Assembly (NCBI GenBank): GCA_012838425.1
Contig: DUPG01000008.1
Coordinates: 62,001 to 126,000, forward strand
Direction of reading: 5' to 3'
Source of the DNA: Clostridiales bacterium
GTDB lineage: Bacteria; Bacillota; Clostridia; Christensenellales; CAG-138
Length of the DNA: 64,000 nucleotides
Shown here: positions 9,321 through 17,813 of the stretch, piece by piece
Numbering within the stretch: the stretch's first letter is position 1
How the letters are laid out: every line of letters begins with the position of its first letter
The notes under the pieces: model-generated
Seen by the model: the letters and a program-made list of their open reading frames with translations, nothing else
Database searches by the model: none
Told to the model about the DNA's origin: nothing
Translations under genes and position numbers: made by a program

Positions 9321-10346
9321 TTAGAATTGCCTTAAAAATCTGGCATCATTTTCGTATTCAAGTCGAATATCCGAAATGCCAAACTTCAAGCTCGTTACAC
9401 GGTCAACGCCTATTCCGAATGCGAACGCGCTCCACTCATTAGGGTCAACTCCGCAATTTTCAAGCACATGCGGATTTATAATTCCGCAGCCCAAAATCTC
9501 AATCCAGCCTGTACCCTTGCACACTCTGCAGCCCTTTCCGCCGCATATTGTGCAGGAAATATCTATCTCGGCGGAAGGCTCGGTAAACGGGAAGTAGCTC
9601 GGCCGCATACGCATATTCACATCATTTCCGAATACGGTATGTACGAATTCAATCAGCGTGCCCTTCAAATCTCTGAGAGAAAGGTTCTTATCAACCACAA
9701 AGCCCTCCATCTGCATAAATACGGGGCTGTGGCTCGCGTCAACCTCGTCAACTCTGAACACTCTGCCGGGAATAACAAGTCGGAATGGAGGTTTTTTGCT
9801 AAGCAACGAGCGCACCTCGCAGGGTGTCGTATGCGTTCTCAAAACGACAGAATCGCTTATATAGAAGGTATCCTGCATATCGCGTGCAGGGTGCCCTTTC
9901 GGAAGGTTCAGCTTAGTAAAGCAATAGTCCTCATATTCAATCTCAGGCCCCTCGTATGTGGTGAAGCCCAAGCCTATCATAGCATCGCGAATTTCTCTGT
10001 ACACCTGCGTCATAGGGTGAATTCTGCCGCGCGGAATACATACCTTGCCCGGAGCAGTTACATCAACCGCTTCCTTTTCGAACATCTCTCGCATCTTCGC
10101 GTCGGCAAGCGCTTTACGCTTGTTCTCTATAACCTCTTCAAGCTCTTTCTTGACAGTATTTGCGTGTTGACCGAATACAGCGCGCTCCTCAGGCGAAAGG
10201 TTCTTCATTTCGCGCAAAGCAAGTGTCAATTCGCCGTTTCTGCCTAATACGGTAGGGTAGAAGGTGTTAAGGTCGTCTAAATCGTTTATGCTTTCAAGTG
10301 CTTTTAGTGCATTTTGCTTAATTTTGTCTAAATCCTGTACGGTCAT
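9321..10346 (-). CDS. pheS: Phenylalanyl-tRNA synthetase alpha subunit
   Basis: 341 aa, the catalytic subunit that forms phenylalanyl-adenylate and aminoacylates tRNA-Phe. An N-terminal coiled-coil arm (residues about 1-90, QALRE and EERAVFGQ-like helices) is followed by the class II core: motif 2 around FRVDEVDASHSPVFMQMEG, GGKGCRVCKGTGW, and motif 3 GIGVDRVTSLKFGI. The ribosome binding site is AAAGGGGG. It is the first gene of the pheS-pheT operon. The leader is only about 20-30 nt from the predicted start of transcription, too short for a T-box. Confidence 0.97.
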   Translation of the reverse strand: MTVQDLDKIKQNALKALESINDLDDLNTFYPTVLGRNGELTLALREMKNLSPEERAVFGQHANTVKKELEEVIENKRKALADAKMREMFEKEAVDVTAPGKVCIPRGRIHPMTQVYREIRDAMIGLGFTTYEGPEIEYEDYCFTKLNLPKGHPARDMQDTFYISDSVVLRTHTTPCEVRSLLSKKPPFRLVIPGRVFRVDEVDASHSPVFMQMEGFVVDKNLSLRDLKGTLIEFVHTVFGNDVNMRMRPSYFPFTEPSAEIDISCTICGGKGCRVCKGTGWIEILGCGIINPHVLENCGVDPNEWSAFAFGIGVDRVTSLKFGISDIRLEYENDARFLRQF

Positions 10347-10372
10347 ATTAAACCCCCTTTGGTTTACAGGGT

Positions 10373-10401
10373 ATTATAGCATTAAAGGCAAGAGTTTACA
10401 A
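10373..10401 (-). promoter_or_regulatory. Promoter of pheST
   Basis: On the minus strand, TTGTAA (10396-10401), 17-bp spacer and perfect TATAAT (10373-10378), about 25-30 bases upstream of the pheS start codon. Confidence 0.7.
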
Positions 10402-10459
10402 CTAATTATATTCGTAAAATCGGGTGAAGTGCGCCGTTTTCAGCAATTTCGCGGGTATG

Positions 10460-10485
10460 AAAAAGGCGAGCTTGTACGCCCGCCC
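10460..10485 (-). terminator. Terminator of the ABC exporter gene
   Basis: Minus strand GGCGGGC/GCTCGCC stem (one G-U pair), loop GTACAA, followed by TTTTT; 20-45 bases after the stop of the ABC exporter. Confidence 0.8.
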
Positions 10486-10506
10486 TGAAAGAAAGCAAAT
10501 ATCTAA

Positions 10507-12243
10507 TTACTCCTTAAACTGAAAGTTATACAGCATTGTGTAAAGCCCGTTTTTAGCTATCAGCTCCTCATGAGTGCCGCGCTCCTCAACGCCGTCCTTT
10601 GTAAGCACTATTATTTCGTCGGCGTTCTTAACCGTGCTAAGCCTGTGCGCTACAACTATTGTTGTGCGGTTCTTTGCCAACTCGCTCAGCTCCTCCTGAA
10701 TCTGCATCTCCGTAGCGTTGTCCAATGAGCTTGTGGCTTCGTCAAGTATCAGTATAGCCGGGTTTTTCAGGAACACTCTCGCTATGGATATGCGCTGCTT
10801 CTGCCCGCCCGACAGCTTTACGCCGCGCTCGCCTACCTGTGAATCGTAGCCATGCTCCAATGTCATTATATAGTCGTGAATATTGGCCTTCTTAGCGGCT
10901 TCTATTATTTCATCATCGCTTGCGTCTAAATTGCCGTACGCTATGTTTTCTTTAATTGTGCCATTGAACAGGAAAACATCTTGCGCTACCAAGCCTATGT
11001 TTTTCCTCAATGCAAGGCGCGAAAAGTCCTTAACATCAATACCGTCAATAAGTATTCTGCCCTCTGTCGGCTCATAGAAGCGGGGTATAAGATGGCAAAG
11101 CGTGGTCTTGCCTGCGCCTGAGGGGCCTACCAGCGCAACGGTTTTTCCCGGCGGAATATCTATTGTCAGGTTCGATATAACCTTGCTTTCCTCTTCTGTC
11201 GCGTCTGAATTCTTATATTTGAAGCTAACGTTTTCAAAGCGTATATGCCCCTTAATATCCTTTGGTGAAACCGCGTTCTCGCTGTCCGTCTCGGGCTCCT
11301 GCTCCATTATTTCGTTGAAGCGTTGCAAGCCCGTCATACCGTCCTGCATCTGCTCAAAAAGGTTTACCAAGCGGTTCACGGGCTTCAAAAACATTGTTAC
11401 ATATAGCAGGAACGCTGCAAATTCGCCCACATTGATTTTATCGTAGTAAACGAAAAGCCCGCCGGCTATAAGCACTACTAAGTACAATAGGTCATTGAAG
11501 AATGTCATTCCCGAGAAGAATTTACCCATTGCGCGATATGCCCTGCCGCGTGCCTTCTTAAAATGCTCGTTTGCCTTTTCAAACTTAGCAGTTTCGTGCG
11601 ATTCCGAAGTATATGAGCGTGATACTCTGACACCCGATATAGCCGTTTCGATATTCGCGTTAACCTCGGCAATCTCTTTCCTTGATTGAGAGAAAGCCGA
11701 ATTCATTTCGCTTCTTGTAGCTACTGCGTACCATGTCATTATGGGCACTAATGCGAATACGATTAAAGCCAGTGGAATATTTATAGTCATAAGCATTACA
11801 AAGGCGCCTATCAGCATAATTGACGATAAAAACAGGTTCTCAGGGCCATGGTGCGCAAGCTCGGAAATGTCCATAAGGTCGTTTATCAGCCTGCTCATTA
11901 TTGTACCGGTCTTGTTCTCGTCAAAATATGAGAAGGGCAGGCGCTGCAAGTGCGTGAACATATCCTTTCGCATATCGCCTTGAATCCTCACGCCCATTAC
12001 ATGCCCCCAGTACTGCACTACGAAGTTCATAAATGCTTTTACAATGTATATAAGCAGCAGAACAACTGCCCAAACGATTAGCATTCTGAGGTTCTTGTTA
12101 GGAATAAAATCGTTGATTATATCCTTTACTATGTATGGATAGAAAAGATCTGATACAGCAACTAAAAAAGCACATGCCATATCTATATAAAACAGCTTCA
12201 TGTGCGGCTTGTAGTATTTTATCAGCTTTCTAAATAACTGCAT
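10507..12243 (-). CDS. ABC exporter half-transporter (fused membrane and ATPase domains)
   Basis: 578 aa, the standard length for MsbA/BmrA-type half-transporters that act as dimers in the cytoplasmic membrane, exporting lipids, drugs or peptides. Residues about 1-320 hold six transmembrane helices. The ATPase domain (about 335-578) shows Walker A GPSGAGKTT, a Q-loop, the signature LSGGQKQR, Walker B ILILDEATSSLD and the H-switch AHRLST. There is no peptidase C39 domain, so bacteriocin processing is not indicated. It has its own promoter and terminator and no partner half nearby, so a homodimer is likely. The start is supported by GAAGGGGGTGAG upstream. The substrate cannot be told from sequence. 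Confidence 0.93.
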   Translation of the reverse strand: MQLFRKLIKYYKPHMKLFYIDMACAFLVAVSDLFYPYIVKDIINDFIPNKNLRMLIVWAVVLLLIYIVKAFMNFVVQYWGHVMGVRIQGDMRKDMFTHLQRLPFSYFDENKTGTIMSRLINDLMDISELAHHGPENLFLSSIMLIGAFVMLMTINIPLALIVFALVPIMTWYAVATRSEMNSAFSQSRKEIAEVNANIETAISGVRVSRSYTSESHETAKFEKANEHFKKARGRAYRAMGKFFSGMTFFNDLLYLVVLIAGGLFVYYDKINVGEFAAFLLYVTMFLKPVNRLVNLFEQMQDGMTGLQRFNEIMEQEPETDSENAVSPKDIKGHIRFENVSFKYKNSDATEEESKVISNLTIDIPPGKTVALVGPSGAGKTTLCHLIPRFYEPTEGRILIDGIDVKDFSRLALRKNIGLVAQDVFLFNGTIKENIAYGNLDASDDEIIEAAKKANIHDYIMTLEHGYDSQVGERGVKLSGGQKQRISIARVFLKNPAILILDEATSSLDNATEMQIQEELSELAKNRTTIVVAHRLSTVKNADEIIVLTKDGVEERGTHEELIAKNGLYTMLYNFQFKE

Positions 12244-12264
12244 ATTGGCTCACCCCCTTCGGGA

Positions 12265-12293
12265 ATTATAGCCTTTTGGGGCTAAAAAGTCAA
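12265..12293 (-). promoter_or_regulatory. Promoter of the ABC exporter
   Basis: Minus strand TTGACT, 17-bp spacer, TATAAT; the -10 ends 21 bases before the start codon. Confidence 0.8.
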
Positions 12294-12385
12294 TTTTTTC
12301 GGGCTGGAATGTAATTCAATCACAAACAAAGGTTAAAAAATAAATATAATGTAAAGCATAGTACAATATCAAGGAGGACAATCGA

Positions 12386-12700
12386 ATGGCAGCTTTAACA
12401 ATTACTACGGAAAACTATCAGAGAGAGGTTATGGAGTCGCAATCTCCGGTTTTATTGGATTTCTGGGCGCCTTGGTGCGGCTTCTGCAAGGGCGTAGGCG
12501 CGGCAGTTGAGGAGTTGGCTGCAGAGCAAAGCGAAGTCAAAATAGGCAAGGTGAATATTGATGAGCAGGCGGAGTTGGCAAAGCAATTTCGCATAATCAG
12601 CATACCTACATTGATTTTGATAAAAGACGGTGTTGTAGTGAACAGGATAGTAGGCGCTATGCCAAAGACACAAATTGAAAAAATGATAAAGAATGTTTAA
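12386..12700 (+). CDS. trxA: Thioredoxin with a WCGFC active site
   Basis: 104 aa, a single thioredoxin fold that reduces protein disulfides in the cytoplasm. The active site is WCGFCK with C31 and C34, differing from the usual CGPC in having Phe instead of Pro. The cis-proline loop is intact (IPT, around residue 74). The C-terminal helix is normal. AAGGAGG lies upstream of the ATG. It is followed within 60 bases by a separately promoted peroxiredoxin, for which it is the natural reductant. No thioredoxin reductase is in the window. Confidence 0.93.
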   Translation: MAALTITTENYQREVMESQSPVLLDFWAPWCGFCKGVGAAVEELAAEQSEVKIGKVNIDEQAELAKQFRIISIPTLILIKDGVVVNRIVGAMPKTQIEKMIKNV

Positions 12701-12729
12701 TTTACTTTTGGAATTTTATATGATATAAT
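12701..12729 (+). promoter_or_regulatory. Promoter of the peroxiredoxin gene
   Basis: TTTACT (12701-12706), 17-bp spacer and perfect TATAAT (12724-12729), directly after the thioredoxin stop codon. Confidence 0.65.
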
Positions 12730-12759
12730 ATTAAGCAAAGCATAAGGAGGTACAGAAAA

Positions 12760-13434
12760 ATGACAGATACTTATTACAAAATGCCGCTAATTGGCGAACC
12801 TGCGCCGTCATTCAAGGCAGTAACAACACAGGGCGAAATCAATTTCCCCGAGGATTACAAGGGCAAATGGGTAATACTGTTTTCACACCCTGCAGATTTC
12901 ACCCCTGTATGCACAACCGAGTTCATGACATTCGCGTCTATGGCAGAGGAGTTCAAAAAGCTGAATACAGAGCTTGTCGGCTTGTCTGTTGATTCGCTGT
13001 ATGCACATATCGCATGGCTTAGGAAAATTCAAGAGATTGAATGGAATGGCATGAAGAATGTAGAGGTTAAATTCCCGCTGATTGAGGATATTAGAATGGA
13101 GGTCGCCAGCAGGTACGGCATGATTCAGCCCGGAGCGTCATCAACGCAGGCAGTAAGGGCTGTATTCTTCATCGACCCAAAGGGCATTATACGCACTATA
13201 CTATACTATCCTCTGTCGCTGGGCAGGAATTTCGACGAAATCAAGCGCATTATATTAGCCTTGCAGAAAGCGGATAAGGACAATGTCGCGACGCCTGCAA
13301 ACTGGCGTCCCGGCGACGATGTTATTATACCCACGGCAGGCTCCTGCGGCACAGCAAAGGAACGCATAGAGAGCAAGGACGAAAATATGTATTGCTTAGA
13401 CTGGTTTATGTGCTTCAGAAAAGAAAAGAAGTAA
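12760..13434 (+). CDS. Peroxiredoxin of the Prx6/archaeal Tpx type
   Basis: 224 aa thiol peroxidase that reduces H2O2 and organic peroxides. The peroxidatic Cys is C51 in the motif PADFTPVCTTEF. Near the end are C196, C212 and C218. The C212-x5-C218 pair in a YCLDWF..C context resembles the two C-terminal cysteines of archaeal Tpx enzymes, so a disulfide relay rather than a pure 1-Cys mechanism is likely. The length fits Prx6-like proteins (about 215-225 aa) rather than the shorter AhpC type (about 187). AGGAGGT is in front of the ATG, with its own promoter and a strong terminator. The thioredoxin immediately upstream is a plausible electron donor. Confidence 0.93.
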   Translation: MTDTYYKMPLIGEPAPSFKAVTTQGEINFPEDYKGKWVILFSHPADFTPVCTTEFMTFASMAEEFKKLNTELVGLSVDSLYAHIAWLRKIQEIEWNGMKNVEVKFPLIEDIRMEVASRYGMIQPGASSTQAVRAVFFIDPKGIIRTILYYPLSLGRNFDEIKRIILALQKADKDNVATPANWRPGDDVIIPTAGSCGTAKERIESKDENMYCLDWFMCFRKEKK

Positions 13435-13440
13435 TGCTGC

Positions 13441-13476
13441 AAGAAGTGCAGGGCTTACTCTGCACTTCTTTTTTAT
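13441..13476 (+). terminator. Terminator after the peroxiredoxin gene
   Basis: Stem AGAAGTGCAG/CTGCACTTCT with an 8-nt loop, followed by TTTTTT. Confidence 0.92.
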
Positions 13477-13512
13477 TGAATTCTTTTCATACTAAGCTTA
13501 AGGAGTGTGGCA

Positions 13513-15171
13513 GTGAGAAAGGTATTGATAATTGGCGGAGTGGCAGGCGGCGCGACCTGTGCTGCGCGATTGAGAAGGCTTGATGAAAGCGCACAGATAA
13601 TAATATTCGAGCGTGGCGAGTATATCTCATACGCTAACTGCGGTCTGCCTTACTATGTTGGTGATGTAATCAAGAGCAAGCGCGCGCTGCTTTTGCAATC
13701 TCCCAAAGCTATGAAGGAAAGATACAACATAGATGTTCGTATTAAGCATGAGGTCATAAGCATTGACAGGGAAGGCAAAAGCATAACCGTGATTAACTTA
13801 TCGACCGGCGAGCAATATCAGGAAAGCTACGATACTCTGGTCATCGCCACAGGCTCATCACCCGTAAGACCGCGCATAGAGGGCATAGATTCCCCCAAGA
13901 TTCACACTCTCTGGACAATAGACGATTCAGAAAATATCAGAAAAGCAGTTTTCGAAACGGGTGTAAAGAGCGCAGCCATAATGGGCGGCGGCTTCATAGG
14001 CTTAGAAATGGCGGAAAACCTGCACAGAGCAGGCGTTGAAGTTACTATAATTGAGATGTTAGATCAGGTTATGTCAACTCTCGATTATGAGATGGCGCAA
14101 CTATTGCATGAGAACATAGTAAAGAATAATGTAAATCTGATATTGGGCGACGGGGTTGAGGCATTCAAAGATCAAGCAAACGGTGTAAATATTACCCTAA
14201 AAAGCGGTAAAAAGATAAACGCTGATATGGTGCTTCTCTCAATCGGGGTTAAGCCCAACAGCGAGCTTGCGAAGGCGTGCGGCCTGCTTACTAATCAGAG
14301 GGGCGGAATAGTAGCAGATGAATATATGCGCACTTCCGACCCGAATATCTACGCAGTCGGCGATGTAGTAGAGGTTGTGGATTTCGTAAGCAATAACCGC
14401 ACTATGATTCCACTTGCCGGTCCTGCGAACAAGCAGGGAAGAATCGCCGCAAACAACATAGCTGGCGGCTTTGATAAATACGAAGGCACGCAAGGCACGG
14501 CAATAGCCAAGGTTTTCGATTTAGTCGCCGCTTCAACCGGCTTGAACGAAAAATCGCTAAAAGCGTCTGGCTTACAGAAGGGCAAGGAATATGAAACGCT
14601 TATTATAGCGCAAAACTCACACGCAGGCTATTATCCAAATGCTTCGAATATGTATATCAAGCTGCTGTTTTCGTTAGACGGCAAAAAGCTGTTCGGAGCG
14701 CAAATAGTAGGGCAGGAGGGAGTCGATAAGCGAATCGATGTAATATCTGCGGTAATACGCTTAGGCGGCGGAGTAAATGAACTTAAACGCTTGGAATTAG
14801 CCTATGCGCCCCCGTTCTCATCAGCGAAAGACCCCGTAAACATGGCAGGCTATGTAGCTGAAAATGTGCTCTCAGGCGGAGTGGCGTTTTCTGCTTGGAA
14901 CGCTATAGAGAAAAGCGAAAACGCAATAGCATTAGATGTTCGCGAACCATATGAGTTAGAGGAATTTGCGATAAAAGGCGCTTATCATATACCCTTCGGC
15001 GCACTCCGTAACCGACTTTCAGAACTCGATAAAAGCAAAGAAATAATTGTAGTCTGCGCACGCGGCGTACGCGCCTACAATGCCGCAAGAATATTGCAGC
15101 AAAACGGCTTTGAAAATGTAAAGGTCTATCCCGGCGGCGTGGACTTTTACAGAAAAACGCATTTTGGGTGA
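13513..15171 (+). CDS. CoA-disulfide-reductase-like FAD/NAD(P) oxidoreductase with C-terminal rhodanese domain
   Basis: 552 aa. Families of this layout (CoADR-RHD, NADH oxidase/polysulfide reductase) reduce CoA disulfide, persulfides or O2 with NAD(P)H. The N-terminal FAD fold is IIGGVAGGATCAARLRR; the single redox cysteine is C43 in SYANCGLPYY, the CoADR position. The NAD fold is AAIMGGGFIGLEMAENL; the second FAD motif is IYAVGDV. The dimerisation domain is about 325-450. The rhodanese domain (about 460-552) has its catalytic loop CARGVR. The GTG at 13513 is chosen because AAGGAG lies 7 nt upstream; another GTG two codons earlier is too close. It sits next to thioredoxin and peroxiredoxin, suggesting a peroxide/sulfane-sulfur defence group, though transcribed separately. 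Confidence 0.92.
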   Translation: MRKVLIIGGVAGGATCAARLRRLDESAQIIIFERGEYISYANCGLPYYVGDVIKSKRALLLQSPKAMKERYNIDVRIKHEVISIDREGKSITVINLSTGEQYQESYDTLVIATGSSPVRPRIEGIDSPKIHTLWTIDDSENIRKAVFETGVKSAAIMGGGFIGLEMAENLHRAGVEVTIIEMLDQVMSTLDYEMAQLLHENIVKNNVNLILGDGVEAFKDQANGVNITLKSGKKINADMVLLSIGVKPNSELAKACGLLTNQRGGIVADEYMRTSDPNIYAVGDVVEVVDFVSNNRTMIPLAGPANKQGRIAANNIAGGFDKYEGTQGTAIAKVFDLVAASTGLNEKSLKASGLQKGKEYETLIIAQNSHAGYYPNASNMYIKLLFSLDGKKLFGAQIVGQEGVDKRIDVISAVIRLGGGVNELKRLELAYAPPFSSAKDPVNMAGYVAENVLSGGVAFSAWNAIEKSENAIALDVREPYELEEFAIKGAYHIPFGALRNRLSELDKSKEIIVVCARGVRAYNAARILQQNGFENVKVYPGGVDFYRKTHFG

Positions 15172-15275
15172 GTGGGGAACTGTAAAGTCTTTTCAAAATA
15201 AGCGGAAAACACAGTTGCATAAAGCATTGATAAAAGACGGGGTTATGCCATATATTTAAGGAGGTATGTGGAACG

Positions 15276-15671
15276 ATGAAAAGGGTGTACCCGGTTATAT
15301 TCATAAAATCAGCAGACGGTGGCTATATGGCTCATGTGCCCGATTTTGAAATTGATACGCAGGGCAACAGCCTTGTTGACGCAATAGCGATGGCGCGTGA
15401 TTCCATAGGCCTTATGGGTATTGACATGGAAGATGACGGCAAACATATCCCCGAGCCATCACGATTTGAGGATATTGCTCATAATGCAAATGAAATAGTT
15501 TCGTTAGTGGATATTGATTTTTCACTATATCGTAGAAGATACGAGCACAGCACGGTCCGCCGTAATGTTTCTCTGCCCGCGTGGCTTAATGCTGAGGCGG
15601 AAAAGCAGGGCTTGAACATTTCCGCAATCCTGCAAGCTGCGTTGAAACAAGCGCTGCATATTTCGGATTGA
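15276..15671 (+). CDS. hicB: HicB-like antitoxin-type protein without adjacent HicA
   Basis: 131 aa. The N-terminal half is the HicB partial-RNase-H fold (YPVIFIKSADGGYMAHVPDF, and the MARDSIGLMG helix). The C-terminal part is a ribbon-helix-helix-like DNA-binding segment (RRNVSLPAWLNAEAEKQG and a helix ending QALHISD). HicB proteins neutralise the HicA mRNA interferase and repress their own operon. No HicA-like frame of about 60 codons is visible on either side, so this is an orphan antitoxin, or it pairs with a toxin elsewhere or has become a plain regulator. AAGGAGG lies 11 nt before the ATG. The gene stands alone between the rhodanese flavoprotein and a minus-strand tRNA. Confidence 0.82.
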   Translation: MKRVYPVIFIKSADGGYMAHVPDFEIDTQGNSLVDAIAMARDSIGLMGIDMEDDGKHIPEPSRFEDIAHNANEIVSLVDIDFSLYRRRYEHSTVRRNVSLPAWLNAEAEKQGLNISAILQAALKQALHISD

Positions 15672-15982
15672 CTATTTGGAATCTTACCGATAGTTTTGAT
15701 TGGCACACCGTCAATTCAACCTTGCCTACAAGAATTATCCTCGGTTTTTGTTAAGCATGAAGCAGCAGCGTTTTATTTGCTTGGCAAAAGCTGCGTTTAG
15801 AAAGCGTGCGATAACACAAGACTTACTGATTAAGATAATGCTTAATACACAATAATCTACTATGACTGAAAAGCAAGTCGCAATAATTTGTAACAGCAAG
15901 ACTGACATTACACCGAACCCCAAAAACACAAAAGCCCAAACCGTTATGGGCTTTTATGATTATGCCGTTCTTGGTAATTTTC
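15672..15982. other. Intergenic stretch, only a tRNA terminator recognised
   Basis: About 310 bases between the HicB-like gene and the tRNA. Apart from the tRNA terminator at 15921-15956 nothing was recognised: no coding frame with a ribosome binding site, no clear promoter and no repeats. Confidence 0.6.
15921..15956 (-). terminator. Terminator downstream of tRNA-Ala
   Basis: Minus strand stem AAAAGCCCA/TGGGCTTTT (15930-15955) followed by GTGTTTTT; 27 bases after the tRNA 3' end. Confidence 0.75.
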
Positions 15983-16058
<76 letters not shown>

Positions 16059-16185
16059 ACAGCGACTTGTGCGAGAAATGTGTATGCTTTGAATCATGCA
16101 CCAAACAGGGCAATTATTCGCACGAAGGAATTATAGCACAGTCAATTTATTTTGTAAACCCTTTTTTCAATAAAGCCGCTTACAC

Positions 16186-16214
16186 TTGCAAAAACTGTAA
16201 TGAGATTGTATAAT
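16186..16214 (+). promoter_or_regulatory. Promoter of the lspA-rluD-pyrR-mnmG operon
   Basis: TTGCAA, 17-bp spacer and perfect TATAAT (16209-16214), 31 bases upstream of the lspA start. Confidence 0.75.
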
Positions 16215-16244
16215 ATGGCTTTAATCTGAGGCGTAGGAGGAAGT

Positions 16245-16802
16245 ATGCCCATAATACTTGGATTGCTGCTGATAGCAATAGACCAGTTAGTAAAGTTCAT
16301 AGCAGCAGCAAAATTGCCGCATTTAGTGAACAACACCTACCCGGTTATAGAAGGTGTATTTCATTTTACCTATGTCGAAAATCAGGGCGCGGTGTATGGC
16401 TTTTTGAGAGAAGCCCCCTATGTCTTGTTAATCGTTAACTCAGTATTGATAGTGCTGCTTGCGTACTTCATGATAAGAAAATACAAGTATATGCACACTC
16501 TTTTTAAGTACTGCATGGTGCTTATACTTTCAGGCGCAATAGGCAACTTCGTAGATAGAATACTGTTCGGCTATGTGCGCGATATGTTCGATTTCAGACT
16601 TATAAATTTCGCCGTATTCAATGTTGCCGACGCAGCGCTCACAATAGGCACAATTTTGCTTATTGCGGACTTGCTTTTTTTCCATGGCAAGCAGATTTTA
16701 GACAATTACGAGAAAACAGGAAAGCTGTTTGCGGCAGAGATAGCAAAGGCAGGCGCAGCGAACACAGAGCCGCAAGTGGATAGCGATGACGAACAGGTTT
16801 GA
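16245..16802 (+). CDS. lspA: Lipoprotein signal peptidase (signal peptidase II)
   Basis: 185 aa integral membrane aspartyl protease that cleaves the signal peptide of diacylglyceryl-modified prolipoproteins. Four hydrophobic segments are visible. The family motifs are DQLVK near the N-terminus, the VENQGAVYG loop, GAIGNFVDRI (first catalytic Asp) and FNVADAALTIG (second catalytic Asp). A hydrophilic tail of about 30 residues follows the last helix, making it slightly longer than the usual 150-165 aa. TAGGAGGA precedes the ATG. It is the first gene of an operon; its 3' end overlaps rluD by 17 nt. Its upstream partner enzyme Lgt is also in this window (58305-59414). Confidence 0.96.
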   Translation: MPIILGLLLIAIDQLVKFIAAAKLPHLVNNTYPVIEGVFHFTYVENQGAVYGFLREAPYVLLIVNSVLIVLLAYFMIRKYKYMHTLFKYCMVLILSGAIGNFVDRILFGYVRDMFDFRLINFAVFNVADAALTIGTILLIADLLFFHGKQILDNYEKTGKLFAAEIAKAGAANTEPQVDSDDEQV

Positions 16803-17790
16803 CTTTGAGGAAGAAGCTGTATACGCCTTAGTAGAAGCCGATTATGCGAATAAAAGGCTTGATGTTTTCGCCACGCAGCTACTGCAAGAGCAATATGCGC
16901 CCGAATTCACACGCTCACAGGTGCAAAGGCTTATAAGCTCAAAGCGAGTGCTTGTGAACGGCGCTCCGAAATCCGCAAACTACAAGCTGAGAGCAGGCGA
17001 AACAGTGGAGGTATTCCCGCCAGAGCCAGTTGAAACCGAAATAGTCGCGCAGGATATTCCGCTGAACATAGTGTATCAGGACGAATACATAGCCGTAATC
17101 AACAAAGAAAAGGGAATGGTGGTGCATCCATCTCCCGGGCATGATAGCGGAACTCTCGTGAACGCTGCTATGTTTCATATAAAGGACCTGTCGGGCATAG
17201 GCGGCGAAATTCGCCCCGGCATTGTGCACAGAATTGACAAAATGACCTCCGGTCTGCTCGTAATAGCCAAAAACGACTTGGCGCATTTGAGCTTAAGCGA
17301 ACAGATAAAGCAGCGCGAGGTGCACAGAATATACTTAGCGCTGGTCAGCGGCAACATAAAGGAAGATTCAGGCACAATAAACGCCCCCATAGGCAGACAC
17401 CCCAAGGACAGAAAGCGTATGGCGGTGCTTGATAGCTCACAGGGGAGCGCGCGCGAGGCCGTAACGCATTATACGGTGCTTCACAGGTTCGGCGAAACTA
17501 CATTGATAGAAGCGCGGCTTGAAACGGGCAGAACGCATCAGATTCGCGTTCACCTTGCCCATATTAAGCACCCTTGCTTGGGCGACGATGTATATTCGTC
17601 GGGCAATAACAATTTAGGCTTGGAGGGGCAGGCGCTGCATGCTATAAGGTTAGAGCTTTTGCACCCCAAGACACATGAGCAAATGTGCTTTTTCGCACAG
17701 TTGCCCGAATACTTCACAAAAGCGCTGTTAAAATTGGGCGCTGATAGCAAGCTGTTAGATGAAATTAACGCAAAATACTGCGTGAAATAA
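16786..17790 (+). CDS. rluD: RluA/RluD-family 23S rRNA pseudouridine synthase
   Basis: 334 aa. It converts specific uridines in large-subunit rRNA to pseudouridine. It has an S4 RNA-binding domain at about 15-90 (RLDVFATQLL, KRVLVNGAP) and a catalytic domain with the signature GIVHRIDKMTSGLLVIAK, in which the HRID aspartate is the nucleophile, and RTHQIRVHL. The start overlaps lspA by 17 nt, and lspA-rluD is a standard Bacillota gene pair. The RluD assignment over RluC or RluA rests on the domain layout and the lspA neighbour, so the exact target uridines are uncertain. Confidence 0.93.
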   Translation: MTNRFDFEEEAVYALVEADYANKRLDVFATQLLQEQYAPEFTRSQVQRLISSKRVLVNGAPKSANYKLRAGETVEVFPPEPVETEIVAQDIPLNIVYQDEYIAVINKEKGMVVHPSPGHDSGTLVNAAMFHIKDLSGIGGEIRPGIVHRIDKMTSGLLVIAKNDLAHLSLSEQIKQREVHRIYLALVSGNIKEDSGTINAPIGRHPKDRKRMAVLDSSQGSAREAVTHYTVLHRFGETTLIEARLETGRTHQIRVHLAHIKHPCLGDDVYSSGNNNLGLEGQALHAIRLELLHPKTHEQMCFFAQLPEYFTKALLKLGADSKLLDEINAKYCVK

Positions 17791-17813
17791 AGCAAAATGA
17801 ATTGGAGTAAGCT

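Noticed and set aside
9468..10247. 259-codon frame on the plus strand over pheS
   Set aside because: Antisense to an essential, strongly conserved gene; low-complexity and without a ribosome binding site. It is a shadow of the pheS frame.
10347..10460. T-box riboswitch upstream of pheS
   Set aside because: The leader after the predicted promoter is only about 30 nt; no Stem I, specifier loop or T-box sequence.
15227..15256. TTGATA-N18-TATATT promoter for the HicB-like gene
   Set aside because: The predicted transcript start would fall inside the ribosome binding site, removing it.
15170..15258. Possible hicA remnant upstream of the HicB-like gene
   Set aside because: A short open stretch ends LHKALIKDGVMPYI before a stop at 15258, faintly like a HicA C-terminus, but there is no start codon and no HicA core; chance is more likely.
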